Part shown: one piece after another, positions 34,008 to 42,817 of the stretch
How the letters are laid out: every line of letters starts with the position of its first letter
Position numbering within the stretch: the first letter of the stretch is position 1
Source: Halanaerobiaceae bacterium
GTDB lineage: Bacteria; Bacillota; Halanaerobiia; Halanaerobiales; Halarsenatibacteraceae
Direction of reading: 5' to 3'
Length of the DNA stretch: 59,421 nucleotides
Assembly (NCBI GenBank): GCA_003553225.1
Contig: PWDW01000160.1
Coordinates: 1-59,421 of the forward strand
Notes under the pieces: model-generated
Seen by the model: only the letters and a program-made list of their open reading frames with translations
The model's database searches: none
Told to the model about the DNA's origin: nothing
Program-made: the position numbers and the translations under genes

Positions 34008-34574
34008 TTGAAAAAAAATATGCTGCAGAATGAAAAAACAAATGTGAAAAATAATATAAAAAATAAATTTAAAACTTTGATTTTATTTTTAATTATTACC
34101 ACAGGTGTTTTATTTATTTTACAATCTATCTTTCCTGAACGAAGTCAGATCGGACACAGAGCAATGCTGGATTATGGACTGGAAGTTATTTATATTTTTC
34201 CCGCAGTTTTGGTTTTAATGGGCCTGGCTGAAGTCTGGATCCCGGCTGACAGGGTAAAGGATTATTTAGGTAAAGAGTCAGGCTTTAAAGGTGTTTTGTT
34301 GTCTTTGTTTTTGGGTACTTTGCCTACTGGTCCGCTGTTTATCGCTTTTCCAATTGCTGGAGAAATGCTTCGTAAAAAGGCCAGTATAGCAAATGTAGTT
34401 GTTTTTTTAGGTGCCTGGGCCTCTCTTAAAATGCCTCAGATAGGAGTGGAGATTCAATTTTTGGGAATTGATTTTACTTTTTATAGAGTTATTCTGACTT
34501 TTGTTTCAGTAATATTTATCGCTTTTTTGACCCAGAATATGGTGGAAAGAAAAGATAACAAAATTCTTATCTGA
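34008..34574 (+). CDS. Half-size permease, C-terminal type (ArsP/COG0701-like)
   Basis: This 188-residue membrane protein has about five helices after a basic Asn/Lys-rich N-terminus. LSLFLGTLPTGPLFIAFPIAGEMLRKKASIANVVVFLGAWASLKMPQIGVE is the counterpart of the motif in the preceding half-permease (GT-x-x-x-P-x-x-x-x-x-P-x-A-G). Together the two should form a heterodimer equivalent to one full permease. The TTG start at 34008 follows AGGAGGAG, 13 bases after the previous stop. The cysteines used by ArsP for trivalent arsenic are not visible in either half, so the substrate may be different. It ends the cassette, since a 190-bp gap follows. Confidence 0.75.
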   Translation: MKKNMLQNEKTNVKNNIKNKFKTLILFLIITTGVLFILQSIFPERSQIGHRAMLDYGLEVIYIFPAVLVLMGLAEVWIPADRVKDYLGKESGFKGVLLSLFLGTLPTGPLFIAFPIAGEMLRKKASIANVVVFLGAWASLKMPQIGVEIQFLGIDFTFYRVILTFVSVIFIAFLTQNMVERKDNKILI

Positions 34575-34762
34575 AAATGGCTTTAAATTTGGAAAAATAG
34601 CCAAAACAGGAAAAGAAGCTTTATATTCTGAGCTCTAAAAAGTGATAATTAACTGATATAATAAATAATTTAAGCAATAATTGCCAAACAAAAGTAAACG
34701 TTAACTTACCAAAACTATTTTTATTTATTTGTTAAAAAAAGAAGTTCAGAAAGGGGATCAAA

Positions 34763-36991
34763 TTGAAAAAACTGGCTCATTTTTCAGTTCAACATCCAGT
34801 GTTTATTATTGTTTTTGTAATTTTAATAACAATTCTAGCGGGTTTTTTAGCTCGAGAAGTAACAATGACCACTGATATAAAAGATTTTTTCCCTGAAGAT
34901 GACCCCCGGGTTGTGACCTATGACCGGGTTGAAGAAACTTACGGCAGTGCCGAATACATTATGGTTGCCCTTAAAACAGAGGAAATTTTCAATGAACACA
35001 CACTAAAAAATATTGAAAATTTAAGCAGGGAATTCGAGAAACTATCCGGGGTCAGTTCAGTGCAGAGTTTGACTGTGGTGGATGATATTAAGGGAGTCAA
35101 CGGAGATTTGACCATTCAACCACTGGTGCCCGAGATTCCGGATAATAAAGCTGAGCTGGAACTACTAAAAAAGGATATTATCCAGGATGATATGTATGGT
35201 GATTTTCTTGTATCCCGGGACAGTGAAGCAGCACTTATCATAAGTGAGGTTGATCCCGAATATGATTCCCTTGCCACTGCAGATGAAATAGGAAAAATTG
35301 TAGATAATTATCCGGGACCGGAAGAAATATATTTAACAGGTACTCCGGTTCTAAACAATGTGCTGGCCGAGGCGATGCAGGGTGACCTGCAGTTCTTGAT
35401 ACCGCTGGTCCTGGTCATGATTGCTCTGATTCTCTGGTTTGTTTTTCGCAGCTGGCGTGGTGTGCTGCTGCCCTTTGCTTCTGTGGGCTTCAGTGTGGTC
35501 TGGACAATTGGTTTTATGGGACTTTTAAACAGGGAGTTTTCACCTGTCAATGCCGTGATGCCTGTAATATTAATTAGTCTGGGCAGTGCCTTTGGAATAT
35601 TTATTCTCAAGAGATATTACGAAGAATTGGGTGAGGGTGAAGAAAATGAAAGTGCTGTAAAGATCTCCATTGTCTCAGTGGGAACTGCAGTATTGATGGC
35701 CGGTGGTACTACGGCTGCCGGATTTGCCTCCAACCTGCTGAGTGATATTACACTTATTCAGGAGTTTGGATTGTTTACCGCATTTGGAGTTTTGGCCGCC
35801 CTGTTTATTTCCCTGACGTTTATACCGGCTGTTCTTTCTCTGCTGGGCAGAGAAAAGGGAAGAAATTTTGAGGAAAAGTCCCGTTTAAGATCATATTTGG
35901 TTAGAGCTACAAAACATTCAAAGCTGATTTTGGTCATAACAGCTTTGGTCATAATTATTTCTACTGCCGGACTACCCCGTATCCAGGTTGACAGCAATTT
36001 TATAAACTTCTTTGCTGAAGATTCTGAGCCCCGGATAGCCTATGATTTGGTCCGGGATAAGTTCAGCGGTTCGGAAAGTATAGAAATTATTGTTGAGGCC
36101 GAGGATGTGACTGAACCTGAAATACTGCAGGCCATGGAGGATTTTAAGGAAGATCTTTACGATACGGGACTGGTGGGTAATCCCAATTCCCTGGCTGATA
36201 TAGTGGCCCGGACTGATGGGGCCCTTAATGAAGGTGAAACAGGGCGTATCCCCGATAATTACAATTTAATTTCCCAGTATTTGCTGTTAATTGAGATGGA
36301 TGACAGCGAATACCTGGAAAGATTCCTGACCTTTGAGGAAGATGGAGCACGGATTCAGGCTATGGTTACTGATACTTCAAATGAAGGTATAGAAAGACTG
36401 AGATCAGAGGTTGATCGGCTGGGTGAAAAGCATTTTGGGGATCTGGAGGTGAATATGACTTCGACCGGAATTATTGTCCTGATTGACGCTTTAGCCGAGA
36501 TGATTATTGAAGGGCAGTTGAACAGTATTTTCACGGCCCTTATTGCGGTGTTTTTTATAGTTTATCTTCTGCTGCGCTCCTGGCAGGGCAGTATTTTATC
36601 CGTTCTTTTGGTTGGTCTTTTGACTCTGTTGAACTTCGGGATCATGGGCTGGGCCGGAATTGAGCTGGATGTAGTTACTGTTCTGATATCCAGTATTGGA
36701 ATCGGGGTGGGAGTGGACTATTCGATTATGGTTTATGCACGCTATCTGGAGGAAAAAGAAAAAGAAGATAATACGAGAACGGCTGTGGAAAAAACTGTTT
36801 CTACAATTGGTTCAGCAATCGTCAGTAATGCTGTAGCAGTGGTTAGTGGATTTATCATCCTTGTTTTTTCTTCATTTCCACCTTTCAATTATTTTGGGAT
36901 ACTGGTCACAACACTAATGCTGGCTGCTGCCGTCGGAGCTATTTTTTGGATGCCAGCTTTAATTCTAGAATTAGAAAAAATTAGGAGGTAA
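34763..36991 (+). CDS. RND-superfamily (MMPL-type) exporter
   Basis: This 742-residue transporter has the two-fold RND plan: helix 1 (about 12-30), a large extracytoplasmic loop to ~205, helices 2-6 (~210-360), helix 7 (~390), a second loop, and helices 8-12 (~590-735). Proton-relay-type motifs are ISLGSAFGIFILKRYYEEL in the first half and SIGIGVGVDYSIMVYARYLEE in the second. MMPL/HpnN relatives move lipids or hopanoids across the envelope. The two genes after it (a LolA-like periplasmic protein and an outer-membrane barrel) form the rest of an envelope export or lipid-transport module. The start is TTG at 34763 behind AAAGGGG. Confidence 0.92.
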   Translation: MKKLAHFSVQHPVFIIVFVILITILAGFLAREVTMTTDIKDFFPEDDPRVVTYDRVEETYGSAEYIMVALKTEEIFNEHTLKNIENLSREFEKLSGVSSVQSLTVVDDIKGVNGDLTIQPLVPEIPDNKAELELLKKDIIQDDMYGDFLVSRDSEAALIISEVDPEYDSLATADEIGKIVDNYPGPEEIYLTGTPVLNNVLAEAMQGDLQFLIPLVLVMIALILWFVFRSWRGVLLPFASVGFSVVWTIGFMGLLNREFSPVNAVMPVILISLGSAFGIFILKRYYEELGEGEENESAVKISIVSVGTAVLMAGGTTAAGFASNLLSDITLIQEFGLFTAFGVLAALFISLTFIPAVLSLLGREKGRNFEEKSRLRSYLVRATKHSKLILVITALVIIISTAGLPRIQVDSNFINFFAEDSEPRIAYDLVRDKFSGSESIEIIVEAEDVTEPEILQAMEDFKEDLYDTGLVGNPNSLADIVARTDGALNEGETGRIPDNYNLISQYLLLIEMDDSEYLERFLTFEEDGARIQAMVTDTSNEGIERLRSEVDRLGEKHFGDLEVNMTSTGIIVLIDALAEMIIEGQLNSIFTALIAVFFIVYLLLRSWQGSILSVLLVGLLTLLNFGIMGWAGIELDVVTVLISSIGIGVGVDYSIMVYARYLEEKEKEDNTRTAVEKTVSTIGSAIVSNAVAVVSGFIILVFSSFPPFNYFGILVTTLMLAAAVGAIFWMPALILELEKIRR

Positions 36992-36996
36992 TTTAA

Positions 36997-37779
36997 ATGA
37001 AAAAAAAATTATTAATTAGCTGGATTGCTGCTGTACTGATTCTGTCTGTTGGAATTTTAGCAGGTGCGGAAATACAGGAGCTGACCGGAAGTGAAATTAT
37101 TGAAAATGTAGACCAGACGATGCGGGCCGAGAACAAGCACATTGAACAGGAAATGACTCTGATTTCAGAAAGGGGAAGTGAGAGAAGCAGGGATATGTCC
37201 ATGTGGAGCAGGGTGGTCAATGGTTCTGAGGATATGCTGGTCCGTTTTTTGGCCCCAGCTGATGTAGAAGGAACAGGGCTCCTGCTGGAAGACGATAATA
37301 TGTGGCTTTTTCTGCCTGAACTGGGCACCACCCGCCGGATTTCTGGTTCAGCCCGGGAAGGAGATTTCATGGGCAGTGACTTCACTTATGAGGATATGGA
37401 AGCTCTCGGCACAGTTGGATTTGGAGAAGATTTCAGAGCAGAGCTTTTGGCAGAGATAGAGCACAAAGAAAGAGAAGCCTATCATCTACTTCTGGAGCCC
37501 AGGGAGGAAGAGGAAACTGCCTACAGCAGTCTGGAGATGATAGTTGATAGAGAATACTGGTTGCCTCTTCAGATTGATTACTTTCAGGAGAATGAACTGC
37601 TGAAAACACTTCAAACTGCAGATCATGAGATGCTTGATGGACGCTGGACTGCCCGAAGAATGGAAATGGAAGATCACAAAGCAGGAACAAAAACTGTACT
37701 CACCGTAAAAGATGTTGATTACACCAGTGAGATTGATTCCCAGGTATTTACTGAACGAAATCTGGAAAGGGGGTATTAA
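36997..37779 (+). CDS. LolA-like outer-membrane lipoprotein-sorting protein
   Basis: This 260-residue periplasmic protein has a cleavable signal (KKKLLISWIAAVLILSVGILAGA, AxA-type end near 24). The core block SEDMLVRFLAPADVEGTGLLL, then MWLFLPELGTTRRISGSAREGDFMGSDFTYEDMEAL, is diagnostic of the PF17131 LolA_like family, which pairs with MMPL-type RND pumps. It is expected to carry a lipid or hydrophobic cargo between the RND pump and the outer membrane. It begins 6 bases after the RND stop, with AGGAGG overlapping that end, and is followed after 6 bases by the barrel gene: a tight three-gene operon. It is evidence for a diderm envelope. Confidence 0.9.
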   Translation: MKKKLLISWIAAVLILSVGILAGAEIQELTGSEIIENVDQTMRAENKHIEQEMTLISERGSERSRDMSMWSRVVNGSEDMLVRFLAPADVEGTGLLLEDDNMWLFLPELGTTRRISGSAREGDFMGSDFTYEDMEALGTVGFGEDFRAELLAEIEHKEREAYHLLLEPREEEETAYSSLEMIVDREYWLPLQIDYFQENELLKTLQTADHEMLDGRWTARRMEMEDHKAGTKTVLTVKDVDYTSEIDSQVFTERNLERGY

Positions 37780-37785
37780 TTAACA

Positions 37786-38979
37786 ATGAAAAAATTAGCA
37801 ATTATAATTGCCCTTCTGACATTTGTTTTGATTTTAAATCCGGGACCGATGGAAGCTTTGGACGTAAGTGGTGAGTTTACACTGGGGTCCAGCTATGATT
37901 TTGATGAGAACAATTATCTAAACAAGAGAAGTGAGCTGAAACTTAATTTTCGGAGTGGAACCTTCAGTGAGGCTTTTAACATTGATGTTATTCTGGAAAA
38001 TATCTGGCCAGAAGACGAATTAAAAGTTGGTTTAGATGAGGCTTACTTTAATTATTATGGTTCGAATTATGATCTTAGGGCTGGAAAACAGCTTGTAAGC
38101 TGGGGTACTGCTTCCGGCTATAATCCAACTGATAATATAAATTCTCCCAATCTGGAAGAACCCACAGGTGATAAGAATTCATTGTTAATGATTAGAGGGG
38201 ATTATTATTTTAATAGTGACTATCGCTTTACCGGAGTGCTGGTCCCCTATCACTCTCCTCCTATGACTGGAGAAAGGAAAGTATCAGCGGAGAATATGCC
38301 CGAAGATGAAGAAAGAGTTCCTGTTGAATATGTAACTGTTAATATAGAAGACCCGGATTATGATCTTTCTTCTATAGAAGCCGCTTTGAAATTATCGGGG
38401 CGTAATGTGGAAGGGTTTGACTTTTCAATGAGTGCCTATTATGGGCACGAAAAACTTCCTACTTTAATCAAAGAAGAAAGGACAATTGAAGGAACTCCCC
38501 CTGATGAAATAGAAAAAGTTTCTGTACCTGGCTATTATCAGCGTTTGACTGTTCTGGGTGCAGATATGGTTACTGATTATGAAGGAGTCGGTATCTGGAT
38601 GGAGGGAGCCTACATGATACCCGAAGAGAGTGCAGAGTACGGCAGTCTGGTACTGGGAGCAGACTATCATCTGGAAACAGGGCAGCTTCTTTTAGGCCAG
38701 GCAATTTACCGGCAGGATCGTATGACAGAGGATAATTATCTTATTCAATCAGCAATTGAAACCACGTTTGCTGATTATCACAGTGCTCAAGTGGCAGCTT
38801 TTTATAATTTTACTGCTGAAGAATATTTACTGCGGCCTGAAATTAGTTTTTCACTGGCAGATGCGGTAAATTTTGATATAGAATACATCTATCAGAGTGG
38901 TGATATTTTTTCTGCCGAACAGAACTTTAGGGCACCTGATAGAAATGAATTAACTACTACTTTAAGTTATTCTTTTTAA
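37786..38979 (+). CDS. Outer-membrane beta-barrel protein (DUF1302-like)
   Basis: This 397-residue protein has a signal peptide (MKKLAIIIALLTFVLILNP... cut near EAL) and alternating amphipathic strands throughout. The block YDLRAGKQLVSWGTASGYNPTDNIN resembles the conserved part of DUF1302/DUF1302-like barrels that accompany RND-LolA pairs. It ends in LSYSF; a C-terminal aromatic residue is the BAM recognition signal of diderm barrels. It should form the outer-membrane pore or receptor of the export module. AAAGGGGG lies just before the ATG. No terminator is evident; 240 bp of AT-rich sequence follows. Confidence 0.82.
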   Translation: MKKLAIIIALLTFVLILNPGPMEALDVSGEFTLGSSYDFDENNYLNKRSELKLNFRSGTFSEAFNIDVILENIWPEDELKVGLDEAYFNYYGSNYDLRAGKQLVSWGTASGYNPTDNINSPNLEEPTGDKNSLLMIRGDYYFNSDYRFTGVLVPYHSPPMTGERKVSAENMPEDEERVPVEYVTVNIEDPDYDLSSIEAALKLSGRNVEGFDFSMSAYYGHEKLPTLIKEERTIEGTPPDEIEKVSVPGYYQRLTVLGADMVTDYEGVGIWMEGAYMIPEESAEYGSLVLGADYHLETGQLLLGQAIYRQDRMTEDNYLIQSAIETTFADYHSAQVAAFYNFTAEEYLLRPEISFSLADAVNFDIEYIYQSGDIFSAEQNFRAPDRNELTTTLSYSF

Positions 38980-39221
38980 TTTTAGAAAAGATAAATTTGA
39001 ATGTTTTTCCAAAAAAATTTCAAATTGATGTATGAAAAATTATCACTATATAAAAAGAGTGTATATTTCTTCTCCGAAAATTGAAAAGCCCGGGGAAAAT
39101 CTATTTTTTTATATTTTGTGATTAAATCATAAATATGTTATTCTTATAGCGTATTGTAAAATTTTTTAGGGGTTTTTTATTGTGCTGTTTTTAATTGATT
39201 ATATAATCTGGAGGATTTTTT

Positions 39222-39875
39222 ATGAAACAATTCATTATTATTGGTTTGGGGCGTTTTGGAGAGAGTGTGGCTCGATATCTGTATAGAAAAAAACAAAACG
39301 TTCTGGTTATTGATAAAGATGAAACTAAGATTCATAACATAAAAGGGATGGTTACTCATGCTGTACAGACAGATGCTACTGATATAAATAATCTAAGAAA
39401 CTTAGGTGTTGAAGATTTTGATGTGGCAGTTGTCAGTATTGGTGGAGATATCCACGCCAATGTTCTGGCTACCTTAAATGTCAAGGAGCTGGGAGTTCCT
39501 TTTGTTGTTGCTAAAGCAAAAACTGAGTTAGACAGAAAACTTCTGGCCAAGATAGGGGCTGATAAAATTGTCAACCCTGAGGAAGATATGGGGCGGAAAA
39601 TTTCTTATGATATACTTTATTCAAATATATTTGATTATATTGAATTTGCCCCAAACTGCAGTCTAATTGAAATTGCTGCTTCTTCACAATTAGAGGGAAA
39701 AACTTTATCAGAATTATCGTGGGATAATGTAGAAATAAATATAATTGCGATTAAACGCGGGGGGGAACTTCATTTGAACCCTGGCCCTAAGGAAAAAATA
39801 AAAGAGGATGATATTCTAATAATCATTGGTGAAGATAAAGATTTAGAAAAAATACAGCAGAAGATGATTGATTAA
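39222..39875 (+). CDS. ktrA: Potassium-transport RCK regulatory subunit (KtrA/TrkA type), copy 1
   Basis: This 217-residue cytoplasmic gating ring protein has an RCK_N Rossmann domain (GLGRFGES at 8-15, VIDKDETK) and an RCK_C domain (~135-215, LEGKTLSEL... IKEDDILIIIGE), the site bound by c-di-AMP in relatives. It should form octamers under KtrB. CTGGAGG precedes the ATG. It lies 30 bases before the ktrB gene, so both are likely cotranscribed. No c-di-AMP riboswitch is evident in the upstream spacer. Confidence 0.92.
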   Translation: MKQFIIIGLGRFGESVARYLYRKKQNVLVIDKDETKIHNIKGMVTHAVQTDATDINNLRNLGVEDFDVAVVSIGGDIHANVLATLNVKELGVPFVVAKAKTELDRKLLAKIGADKIVNPEEDMGRKISYDILYSNIFDYIEFAPNCSLIEIAASSQLEGKTLSELSWDNVEINIIAIKRGGELHLNPGPKEKIKEDDILIIIGEDKDLEKIQQKMID

Positions 39876-39905
39876 TTTTCTTATACAGCCAAGGGGAATA
39901 ACAAG

Positions 39906-41252
39906 ATGAATAGAATAGAATTTAGAATAAGTGAATTAAATTCGGCTCAGATCCTTGCTTTAGGCTATTTTATTGTAATTATAACCGGTACTATTTTATT
40001 AATGCTGCCCATAGCTACACCCGGCAGTCAGAGCTTAAATTTTGTCGATGCTTTATTTACAGCCACTTCAGCCACCTGTGTTACAGGATTAATTGTGGTA
40101 AATACGGCTGCGGCTTTTAGTGTGTTTGGCCAGCTTGTAATTCTGGTTTTAATTCAAATTGGTGGTCTGGGTATAATGACCATGTCTACCATGGCGGGAC
40201 TGCTTATCGGCAGGCGAATCTCCTACAAAGAAAGATTAATTATTCAGGATGATCTGCAGGAATTTTCAATTTCCAATGTTGTGCACCTGGTTAAATATGT
40301 TATATCCTTTACCGCTATAATACAGGGCATCGGGGCCCTGCTGATTTTTTTGCGTTTAATTTTTAAATATGATTTTTTAAAATCATTTTATTTTTCCGTT
40401 TTCCATGCTGTTTCTGCTTTTAATAACGCCGGTTTTGATATTTTTGGCAACAGTCTGGAAAATTTCACAGATGATATATTGATAAATTTTGTGATAATGG
40501 GATTAATTATTCTGGGTGGTCTGGGTTTTGTGGTTCTCGTGGAAATGTACAATACTAAAAGCTTGAAAAAATTGCGGAATATTAGTCTTCAGACCAAAAT
40601 AGTGCTGGTTTTATCCTTTGTATTGCTGGTTAGCGGTTTTTTTATGATTTTATTGCTGGAATTTGATAATCCAGCAACCATGGGCGAATTATCTGCAGGC
40701 AATAAAATGCTTTCTTCATTATTCCTTTCGGTCACTCCGCGGACGGCAGGATTTAACACTGTACCTACTGGAGATTTAAAGATAGCAACTCTGTTTTTTG
40801 TTATAATTTTGATGTATATTGGAGCATCCCCCGGTTCAACCGGAGGGGGGATCAAAACTACTACCTTTGGAGTAATGGTAATGTCAACCTGGAATTTAGT
40901 TAAAGGGAAAAACAGGGTAGAAATTTATAAACGGGAAGTTGATCTGGAAATAATTGAAAAAGCTTTTGCTATTGCCTTATTGTCTATTTTTCTGGTTCTG
41001 ATTGTAACCATGATTCTGGTTGTAAATGAAGATATGCCTTTTATTGAAGTAATGTTTGAAACTGTTTCTGCTTTTGGTACAGTTGGTCTTTCAACAGGAG
41101 TAACCCCCAATCTGTCAAATCTGGGCCGGTTATTAATTACTGTTACCATGTTTGCCGGTCGGGTTGGTCCTTTAACTCTGGCTCTTGCTTTTGCCAAAAG
41201 AAGGCAGAAAGGGATATATCATTATCCCCGGGAAGATATAATGGTGGGCTAA
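39906..41252 (+). CDS. ktrB: Potassium channel-like uptake subunit KtrB
   Basis: This 448-residue membrane protein has four M1-P-M2 repeats, each with a filter Gly: TSATCVTGLIV, FNNAGFDIFG, RTAGFNTVPTG and SAFGTVGLSTG. The intramembrane loop region SPGSTGGGIKTTTFGV in the third repeat is the KtrB gate. KtrB takes up K+, often coupled to Na+, and is regulated by KtrA rings. It is shorter than the TrkH at 30393 and of the Na+-dependent Ktr type. GGGGAATAACAAG precedes the ATG. Two RCK proteins follow downstream and one precedes, so subunit choice may switch the regulation. Confidence 0.94.
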   Translation: MNRIEFRISELNSAQILALGYFIVIITGTILLMLPIATPGSQSLNFVDALFTATSATCVTGLIVVNTAAAFSVFGQLVILVLIQIGGLGIMTMSTMAGLLIGRRISYKERLIIQDDLQEFSISNVVHLVKYVISFTAIIQGIGALLIFLRLIFKYDFLKSFYFSVFHAVSAFNNAGFDIFGNSLENFTDDILINFVIMGLIILGGLGFVVLVEMYNTKSLKKLRNISLQTKIVLVLSFVLLVSGFFMILLLEFDNPATMGELSAGNKMLSSLFLSVTPRTAGFNTVPTGDLKIATLFFVIILMYIGASPGSTGGGIKTTTFGVMVMSTWNLVKGKNRVEIYKREVDLEIIEKAFAIALLSIFLVLIVTMILVVNEDMPFIEVMFETVSAFGTVGLSTGVTPNLSNLGRLLITVTMFAGRVGPLTLALAFAKRRQKGIYHYPREDIMVG

Positions 41253-41336
41253 CATTGGGGTTCATAGTAGATTAATAGTTGTTTTTAAATAATGCTTTCC
41301 CGAAACATCTTTATTTGTAGTAAAGGAGGAACCTGC

Positions 41337-41984
41337 ATGAGAAAATTTGTAATTGTTGGGCTGGGTAGATTTGGGTACAGTTTAGCCTGTAATATTGCCG
41401 AAAAGGGATTTCAGGTCCTGGCCATTGATAATAATGAAGAAAAGGTGGCCAAAATTTCTCAGGTAATATATAATGCAGTTCAGGCTGATGTATCAGAAAA
41501 AGAGACTCTGGCCAGTTTGGGGGTTTCCGAATATGATGTGGCGGTGGCCAGTATTGGATTGAATGTTCAGGATAATATCCTGGCTACTTTGTTTCTCAAA
41601 GAATTGGGTGTGCCCTATGTCATAGCTAAAGCTCAGGATGAACAGTTTGGAAAGGTATATTCCAAGATAGGAGCTGATAGAGTGGTTTATCCGGAACGGG
41701 ACATGGGACAGAGAGTGGGCCAGAACCTGTTATCATCCAATTTAATTGATTATATAAAATATGATTCTGACTACAGTGTTATTGAATTGAGTGCCCCCGA
41801 AAGTATGAAGGGTCGCAGCTTAAAAGAGCTGGATTTGAGGAGAAAATACAATATAAATGTTATAGCCATAAGAAAAGATGAAGATTTAAATTTGATTCCA
41901 GGAGCCAATGACCGGATAACTGAAGGTGATATTTTGATTTTAATGGGAAAGAACAAAGATATTGACAGGGTAAAAGCCATATAA
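41337..41984 (+). CDS. ktrA: Potassium-transport RCK regulatory subunit (KtrA/TrkA type), copy 2
   Basis: This 215-residue protein has the same two-domain plan as the product of 39222: GLGRFGYSLACNIAEKG (Rossmann), VLAIDNNEEKV, NILATLFLKELGVPYVIAKA, GADRVVYPERDMGQR, then RCK_C (MKGRSLKELDLRRKYNINVIAIRK). The two are clear paralogues along their length but diverged, so this is not a recent duplication. AAAGGAGG precedes the ATG at 41337; a 15-residue in-frame extension from 41292 has no site. It is 85 bases after ktrB. Confidence 0.92.
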   Translation: MRKFVIVGLGRFGYSLACNIAEKGFQVLAIDNNEEKVAKISQVIYNAVQADVSEKETLASLGVSEYDVAVASIGLNVQDNILATLFLKELGVPYVIAKAQDEQFGKVYSKIGADRVVYPERDMGQRVGQNLLSSNLIDYIKYDSDYSVIELSAPESMKGRSLKELDLRRKYNINVIAIRKDEDLNLIPGANDRITEGDILILMGKNKDIDRVKAI

Positions 41985-42007
41985 AAATTATACCGGGAGG
42001 GATGCAG

Positions 42008-42676
42008 TTGTATGTGATTATAGCCGGAGGTGGAGCCTTTGGAAGAAGACTGACCAAAAAGCTGGCTCCCAACCATGATGTAGTGGTAATTGATATTGAG
42101 CGGGAAGTATGTGAGAGAATATATTCAGAATATGGGGCGGTCAGTGTCCATGGTAATGCCACCCAGATTCATGTTTTAAGAGATGCGGGTATCGAAAAAT
42201 GTGATGTGGCTATCGGGGCCATGGATGAAGACACCAACAATCTCGCCCTTGCCATTCTTGCCAAAAACTTCGGGGTGGATAATATACTGGTCCGGATGCG
42301 CAATCCTGAATACCAGAATGCCTATGAACTGGCCGGAGCCACCCACATAGGTGCCGAAATTGATATCCTGGCCGATAAATTTATAACAGAGATTGAAGAA
42401 CCGATCATTAAAAAGGTGGCTTCAATAGGCCGGGGAAAGGCGGAAGTTTCTATTTTAGATATTCCTCAGGATTCTGAATGTGTGGGGTTAACGGTTTCGG
42501 AAATAGTAAACAGTGAGGGTTTTCCCGATGAATGTGTGATTGCCGGTATTTATGACCAGAATCAGGATAAACTGGTTATTCCCCGGGGCAGCAAAAAAAT
42601 AAATGCTCATAATCAAATATTTCTGGTTGCTACCAGAGAAAATATGGAACAGGCGGCAAAATTCTTTATGCGGTAA
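42008..42676 (+). CDS. TrkA-family RCK protein, divergent third copy
   Basis: This 222-residue protein is a third RCK_N-RCK_C protein: MYVIIAGGGAFGRRLTKKLAPNHDVVVIDIEREVCERIYSEYGA at the N-terminus, with GGGAFG instead of GLGRFG, then NNLALAILAKNFGVDNILVRMRNPEY and an RCK_C half. Its sequence is closer to classical TrkA than to KtrA, so it could serve the orphan TrkH at 30393 rather than KtrB. GGGAGG (41995-42000) is one base from the ATG at 42002 but 7 bases from the TTG at 42008; I therefore prefer the TTG, which also gives the conserved N-terminus. It ends the Ktr cluster. Confidence 0.88.
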   Translation: MYVIIAGGGAFGRRLTKKLAPNHDVVVIDIEREVCERIYSEYGAVSVHGNATQIHVLRDAGIEKCDVAIGAMDEDTNNLALAILAKNFGVDNILVRMRNPEYQNAYELAGATHIGAEIDILADKFITEIEEPIIKKVASIGRGKAEVSILDIPQDSECVGLTVSEIVNSEGFPDECVIAGIYDQNQDKLVIPRGSKKINAHNQIFLVATRENMEQAAKFFMR

Positions 42677-42817
42677 TAATTTTTTCATCCTGAGCCTTGA
42701 CTGAGGAGGATAATTGTTATAGAATATTTGATGAGAATGAATTTCAATATCAATCTTTTTATGCTGCTATTTTTTAAAAATATTTTTAGTAAAAATCTGT
42801 CCGGATAAGGAGAAAAC

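Noticed and set aside
38980-39221. c-di-AMP (ydaO) riboswitch before the ktr cluster
   Set aside because: I looked for the conserved aptamer blocks before 39222 and before 30393 and did not find them.
42711-42811. Short peptide frame between the last RCK gene and the first SAM enzyme
   Set aside because: The only start is a TTG some 16 bases from the GGAGG and the peptide is about 26 residues; not distinguishable from chance.
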